In this document: piece after piece, positions 59,486 to 64,000 of the stretch
Layout: each line of letters begins with the position of its first letter
Numbering within the stretch: the first letter of the stretch is position 1
Source of the DNA: Cannabis sativa
Lineage: Eukaryota > Streptophyta > Magnoliopsida > Rosales > Cannabaceae
Reading direction: 5' to 3'
Assembly: GCF_029168945.1 (NCBI RefSeq)
Contig: NC_083604.1
Location: 65,116,211-65,180,210, forward strand
Length of the DNA stretch: 64,000 nt
Notes under the pieces: generated by a model
Seen by the model: the letters and a program-made list of their open reading frames with translations, nothing else
What the model was told of the DNA's origin: nothing
Database searches by the model: none
Made by a program: the position numbers and the translations under genes

Positions 59486-59600
59486 TGTTGACGCGGTTTT
59501 TCGTCAAGTGATCTAAAAAGATCGTAAAATAAAGAGAACCACGGTGAACTTAAATCTAAGATGCCACCTAAATTTTTTTGTTTTTTTTACTTTCTTCATA
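59486..59600 (-). repeat. Possible 5' LTR inner end of element G
   Basis: TGTTGACGCGGTTTTTCGTC on the plus strand, i.e. an LTR end ...CCGCGTCAACA on the minus strand, 87 bases before the gag start. No partner copy was found in the window, so the length is unknown. Confidence 0.4.
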
Positions 59601-60080
59601 TTTATGTATAGATTTAAAAAATAAAAATATCTAAAAATAACTCACAAAAATAAACGAGTCTATATTACCTAATTAATATATACTATACCATGATAATATT
59701 TTTACAAACACCTTGAATTTAGTAATGAAATACGAGATTTCCAGCCTAAGAAAGAATTTAAAAAATCATTCGAAGACTATGTTTTCTCGTCGTTGAACAA
59801 TTATACCAGATTTTATTTTTTAAAAGGGAAAAATGTACGAGGTTTTAACCTGACAGGCTGGCATTAGATTTCAATTATTTATTTTAGTTTTTTTTTGGAA
59901 CAATTATTTATTTTAGTTTAATTTCTGTTTCTCTTTCTATAAGCTAAACCTATTCGAATACAGATTCTCAAAAAAAAAAAAAAAAAGCTATTCGAATTCT
60001 CCTTAAAAAAAAGACTATTCGAATTCTCCTTAAAAAAAAGACTATTCGAATTCGATAGCTTATAGAACTTTTGATAAAAA
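59601..60080. other. AT-rich upstream region of the helicase gene
   Basis: No gene seen. Contains the short tandem repeat at 59963-60056. Confidence 0.5.
59963..60056. repeat. Minisatellite, 27-bp unit, about three copies
   Basis: Units of the form AAAAAAAAGACTATTCGAAT plus TCTCCTT, repeated three times, the first copy slightly changed. About 260 bases before the helicase ATG. Confidence 0.85.
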
Positions 60081-60318
60081 ACAAAAGCTAATATAGAACT
60101 AAAGTGCCACGTCATCGAAAGTCTAATATATTATGAAAAAGGAAAGAAGAGAAGACCCACAAAACTCAATAGTTCACTAGTCACTACCCGCCTTCTTTAC
60201 CAGAGCGGTCTCTTTTTCTCTCTCTCCTCCACTTTCTCAGTCTTTCAACTTCTTGGTCGGTCTCTCTCTCTCTATTTCTTCTTCGTACTGTTTCTAGGGT
60301 TTTACGCCAATCTATGCC
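60080..60318 (+). promoter_or_regulatory. Promoter and CT-rich 5' leader of the DEAH helicase gene
   Basis: Contains long CT runs (60206-60290), typical of plant TATA-less promoters with Y-patches, then TTTCTAGGGTTTTACGCC. TCTAGGGTTT is like the telo-box/5' leader motif of plant housekeeping genes. No clear TATA box at the expected distance. Confidence 0.55.
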
Positions 60319-60322
60319 ATGA
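60314..60322 (+). promoter_or_regulatory. Two-codon upstream ORF overlapping the helicase start
   Basis: ATG CCA TGA. Its stop overlaps the main ATG (60319-60321) as ATGA. Ribosomes starting at the first ATG would terminate on the main start codon, which could tune translation or allow reinitiation. Confidence 0.7.
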
Positions 60323-63300
60323 GTATGAACAACACCACAGGTTCGTTTAGGCCGTCAAGGCCACCGGAGAATCACCGTAGAATTCGTCCTCCCTCGACCT
60401 TTTCTTCGTTACCGAACAGAACCCATCATTTACCGGTGAATCAACGCCATTATCTACCTGTGAGGCTGAGACCCACTGTTACCCCTCCTCCACCAGTGGT
60501 TCGTTATAATTTTGTTATCGACATCCTTCGTGATCAGACCACCAACGTTTCGGTTACCGAAGTCCAGGCCCTGGTTGATCAGTGTCTGCCAAAGCCGGAT
60601 AAGATTAATGTAAGCCAGTCTGGAATGTTCTTGGCATCTCTGTCCTTTCATAAATGGGTTGATGCGCTCGAGGTTGTGGTCTTTTTGTGGAAATCGCGTC
60701 TTCGCGGGGATCACCGGCTGACGCACAAACTCAATACTGGTCGAATAGCGCCGAATGATCGACAGGAACTTGAAAACCGGCTCCGGGCCGTGTTCGCAGA
60801 GAGCATTGGCGAGTTAATTGATGGCCAAAAGGTGAAACATTGGAGTGAAAAGCATGATCATCTGTCGAAAGAGCTTCAGAAGGTGACAGGGTTGCTTCGA
60901 AAGCCGAAGGCTGTAATTGTACATAAGGAGCTAGTTGAAAAGAAGAAAAGGCTTGTGCTTGAGATGGAACTGGTGGATAAGAGATTGAAAGAATTCAAGT
61001 CTGCTATGAGAAGTCTGCTTTCTTATTTTGAAGGGAAGGGTTTGAAGGAGTATGACGAGGATGGCATACAAGCGCTTAGGCTTGATGGGGGTTTGAATTG
61101 GAGTCATATTCATTGCTTGATGTCACGAGAGTGCAGGCGCCTCGAAGATGGTTTGCCCATTTACGCCTATAGGCAGGAAATACTCCACCATATTCATACC
61201 CAACAGGTAACTATCAATTTTCAATTATTTTGAATATGGGATTGCTGGCTTTACATGAATTTGTTGAATATTATTTTATTTATTTATTTTTTCCTAAAAA
61301 TATTGGTTGTTACTCAATTGCACTGCGTTCTTGACCTTGGTTCTTTTCGTTTGTGGCCTTTGTTTTTCAACTTCGTTATGAATTATTTTTTGGGTTGAAG
61401 AATATGTTATGGTTATTTCCTTTTCACTACCTTTTATGTTTTTATCATGGTAGATTTAGCCTAAGCATGCAGTTTTTTTCTCTGTTCAACTTTTTTTTTT
61501 ATCCGTGTCCCATTTTGTCTGATAATTATTTTTACAGGCAATGGTCTTGATTGGGGAAACTGGTTCTGGAAAAAGTACACAGCTGGTGCAATTTCTTGCT
61601 GATTCAGGTATTGCTGCTGATGAGGCCATTGTTTGTACACAGCCCCGTAAAATTGCTGCCATGTCGCTGGCCCGTAGGGTTCGGGAGGAAAGTGGTGGCT
61701 GTTATGGAGATCGTTCAATCACTTGTTACCCATCCTTTTCATCTGATCAGCAGTTTAACTCTAAGGTAATCTTTACCACGGACCACTGTCTACTGCAGCA
61801 CTACATGCTAGATAAGAACTTGTCTAAGATTTCTTGCCTCATCGTTGATGAGGCTCATGAAAGGAGTTTGAACACTGATCTACTTCTGGCATTGGTAAAA
61901 AGTCTACTTTGTAGGAGGCGTGATCTGAGACTTGTTATAATGTCTGCAACAGTTGATGCTCACCAGCTCTCAGAATACTTTTTTGGCTGCAGAATTTTTC
62001 ATGTGGTGGGGAGAAATTTTCCAGTTGATATAACATATATACCTTGTATCACAGATGCATATCTGTCTGATGTAGTGAGGATGGCAACAGAGATACACAA
62101 AACAGAGAAAGAAGGGGCCATTCTTGCCTTTTTGACTTCTCAGAGTGAAGTAGAGCTGGCATGTGAGAAGTTTGTAGCTCCTGCTGCAGTGGCCTTACCA
62201 TTACATGGAAAACTGTCTTTTGAGGAGCAGTTTAATGTTTTCCAGAACTATCCTGGGAAAAGAAAAATTATTTTCTCTACAAATCTTGCTGAGACATCAC
62301 TGACAATTCCCGGAGTAAAGTATGTAATTGACTGCGGGATGGTCAAAGAAAGTAAGTTTGAACCTGGGAGTGGCATGAATGTTCTTAGAGTAGGCAGAAT
62401 CAGTCAGAGCTCTGCTAATCAACGAGCTGGCCGAGCTGGAAGAACGGAGCCTGGAAAGTGTTATAGACTTTACTCAGAATCTGAATTCAAGTCAATGCCT
62501 CCTTGTCAGGAACCTGAGATTCGGAGAGTTCATCTTGGTGTTGCTGTTTTGAGAATATTTGCTTTGGGCATTAAGAATGTACAAGATTTTGATTTTGTTG
62601 ATGCACCTAGCGCTGAAGCAATTGACATGGCCATAAGGAATCTTGTTCAGTTAAGTGCTGTTAAACGAAGCAATGACAATTTTGAATTAACGAATGAGGG
62701 TCGATGCTTAGTGAAAATGGGAATTGAACCTCGGCTTGGTAAACTGATACTTGGGTGCTTCAATAATAATTTGGGTAAAGAGGGGATTGTACTTGCCGCC
62801 GTGATGGCAAATTCTAGTAGCATATTTTGCAGAGTTGGTTCTGATGATGCAAAAATGAAGTCTGATTGCATCAAGGTAAAATTTTGTCATCAGGATGGTG
62901 ACCTCTTTACGCTACTCTCTGTGTACAAGGAGTGGGAGGCTGTAGCGAGAGACAAGCAAAACCAGTGGTGTTGGGAGAACAGCATCAATGCCAAGACCAT
63001 GCGAAGATGCCACGACACTGTTGTGGAATTGGAAAGCTGCCTTGAACGCGAACTAGCTAAAATCATTCCTACTTATTGGCGTTGGAGTCCTCAGAAGTCA
63101 ACAGATTCTGATATGTATTTGAAAAAGGTTATACTCTCTTCTCTGTCGGAAAATGTTGCTATGTACACTGGAAATGATCAACTTGGTTATGAAGTGGCCT
63201 TAACTGGACAAAATGTTCAGCTGCATCCTTCATGTTCGTTGCTTGTATATGGTCACAAGCCTCATTGGGTAGTTTTCAATGAGATTCTGTCAAATAATTG

Positions 63301-64000
63301 CCAATATTTAGTCTGTGTCACATCCTTTGATTTCGATGCTTTGTCCACTCTTCATCCCCCTCCCTTGTTTGATGCATGTAATTTAAAGAATCGGAAGTTG
63401 CAAGTGAAGGTATTGAATGGTTTTGGGCGTACTTTGCTGAAAAAATTTTGTGGGAAGGGAAACAGTAATATGCTTTCTCTTGTAGCACATATTCGTGAAA
63501 TATGGATGGATGAACGTATTGGCATTAACGTCAATGTTGACCAAAATGAAATTTCAATTTTTGCTAGTGCACAAGACATGGAAACGGTTCTCAACTTTGT
63601 AAAGGGTTTCCTGGAATGTGAACAGAAATGGATGCATTATGAATGTCTGGAGAAATGCTTGTATCGTGGATCTGGTGTACCATCTGTAGCATTGTTTGGA
63701 GCCGGTGCTGAGATTAAGCATTTAGAACTTCAAAAAAGGTGTTTAGATGTTGATATATATCATTCAAATTTGAGTTCCTTAAATCCAACAAAGGAGAAGG
63801 AACTTTTGATGTTTATTGAAAAGTTTACCTCCAGTACCATATGTGCTTTTCACAAGTACGCCCATTCAGGGCAGGAAGGTGATGACAAAGAAAAGTTGGG
63901 ACAGATAACATTTCTTTCACCTGATGCAGCTCTAAAAGCTACTGAACTGAATCAATTTAAATTTGATGACTCGTTGCTCAAGGTGATTCCATCAAAGCCA
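60319..64000 (+). CDS. DEAH11: DEAH-box RNA helicase, DEAH11/DEAH12-like (5' part)
   Basis: Exon 1 is 60319-61206 (296 codons), the intron is 61207-61537 (GTAACT...TTTACAG, phase 0), and exon 2 is 61538 to the window end, open throughout (821 codons). The N-terminal region is proline/arginine-rich, then has a charged coiled-coil-like stretch (about 190-240). The helicase core shows GETGSGKST (302-310), TQPRKIAA, DEAH (400-403), SAT (432-434), STNLAETSLTIPG and QRAGRAGR (591-598), so it should hydrolyse ATP and remodel RNA. HA2-type sequence follows. In Arabidopsis DEAH11/12, RING/IBR zinc fingers follow further on; that part is outside the window. The start at 60319 is chosen over 60314 because only it opens the frame; 60325 is a second in-frame ATG. 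No defect was seen. Confidence 0.93.
61207..61537 (+). other. Intron 1 of the helicase gene
   Basis: 331 bases, T-rich, with canonical GT...AG ends. It separates CAACAG from GCAATGGTCTTG, just before the ATP-binding loop. Confidence 0.9.

Larger units (their letters stand above)
54562..59600 (-). mobile_element. Gypsy element G, Tat-like, gag-protease only
   Basis: Minus-strand element hosting Copia C. A possible LTR inner edge (TGTTGACGCGG) is at 59486, gag starts near 59398, protease ends near 55130, and then a purine tract (AACTTGGGGGGC on the minus strand, 54911-54922) precedes 3' LTR-like sequence running left to the Copia C insertion. No RT, RNase H or integrase lies between protease and purine tract, so pol is deleted or the element is a gag-only type. 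The outer boundaries are uncertain. Confidence 0.65.

Noticed and set aside
1..64000. CRISPR arrays, rRNA genes, bacterial-type operons
   Set aside because: Nothing of this kind is present; all repeats are eukaryotic transposon, simple-sequence or minisatellite types.

Overview
This window is a stretch of repeat-packed nuclear DNA from a flowering plant, most likely a dicot. The evidence is the set of plant-type elements (Ty1/Copia, Tat-type and chromovirus Ty3/Gypsy, CACTA, a foldback MITE), a captured plant poly(A) polymerase exon, and one host gene of the plant DEAH11/DEAH12 helicase family. I cannot name the species. No rRNA gene, tRNA gene or CRISPR array was seen. Only one host gene is supported, and it runs off the right edge.

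Layout, left to right. 1-3224: minus-strand Copia element (A) with decayed gag-protease-integrase, primer binding site and 5' LTR. 3225-6837: AT-rich DNA with no gene seen. 6838-13700: complete Copia-derived element (B) with near-identical LTRs and a 5-bp target duplication, but a dead, AT-rich interior. 14174-14645: foldback MITE. 14651-16904: AT-rich DNA with no gene seen.

16905-59600 is a nest of insertions, most of them readable from exact target-site duplications (TSDs). A gag-protease-only Tat-like element (G, about 54562-59600, left part probably before 16905) was hit by a SIRE-like Copia (C, 16910-54556, TSD GTCTT). A Tat-lineage Gypsy (D, 17777-50571, TSD AAAGA) landed in C's 3' LTR. 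D was then hit by a CACTA element (20659-24644, TSD GCG), a Copia-type solo LTR (29004-30906), a truncated Copia-type element of the same LTR family in the opposite orientation (E, about 31658-37963), and a Tekay/Del-like chromovirus in D's own 5' LTR (F, 41205-50079, TSD GTTCC). A further solo LTR (H, 56755-57989) interrupts G. LTR divergence judged by eye fits this order: C is the most diverged, D is intermediate, and F is nearly identical outside GC-rich spots.

Element D is the most complete system. On the minus strand it carries gag, protease, RT, RNase H, a second archaeal-type RNase H and integrase. On the plus strand, between pol and the 3' LTR, it carries an antisense gene with its own TATA box, a 5'-UTR intron, further introns, a putative Gypsy-type transposon domain and a coiled coil. 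All copies carry stops, frameshifts or insertions.

At 60319 a host gene begins on the plus strand: the first two exons of a DEAH11/12-like helicase, with a CT-rich leader and a two-codon upstream ORF overlapping its start codon. It is open to the window end.
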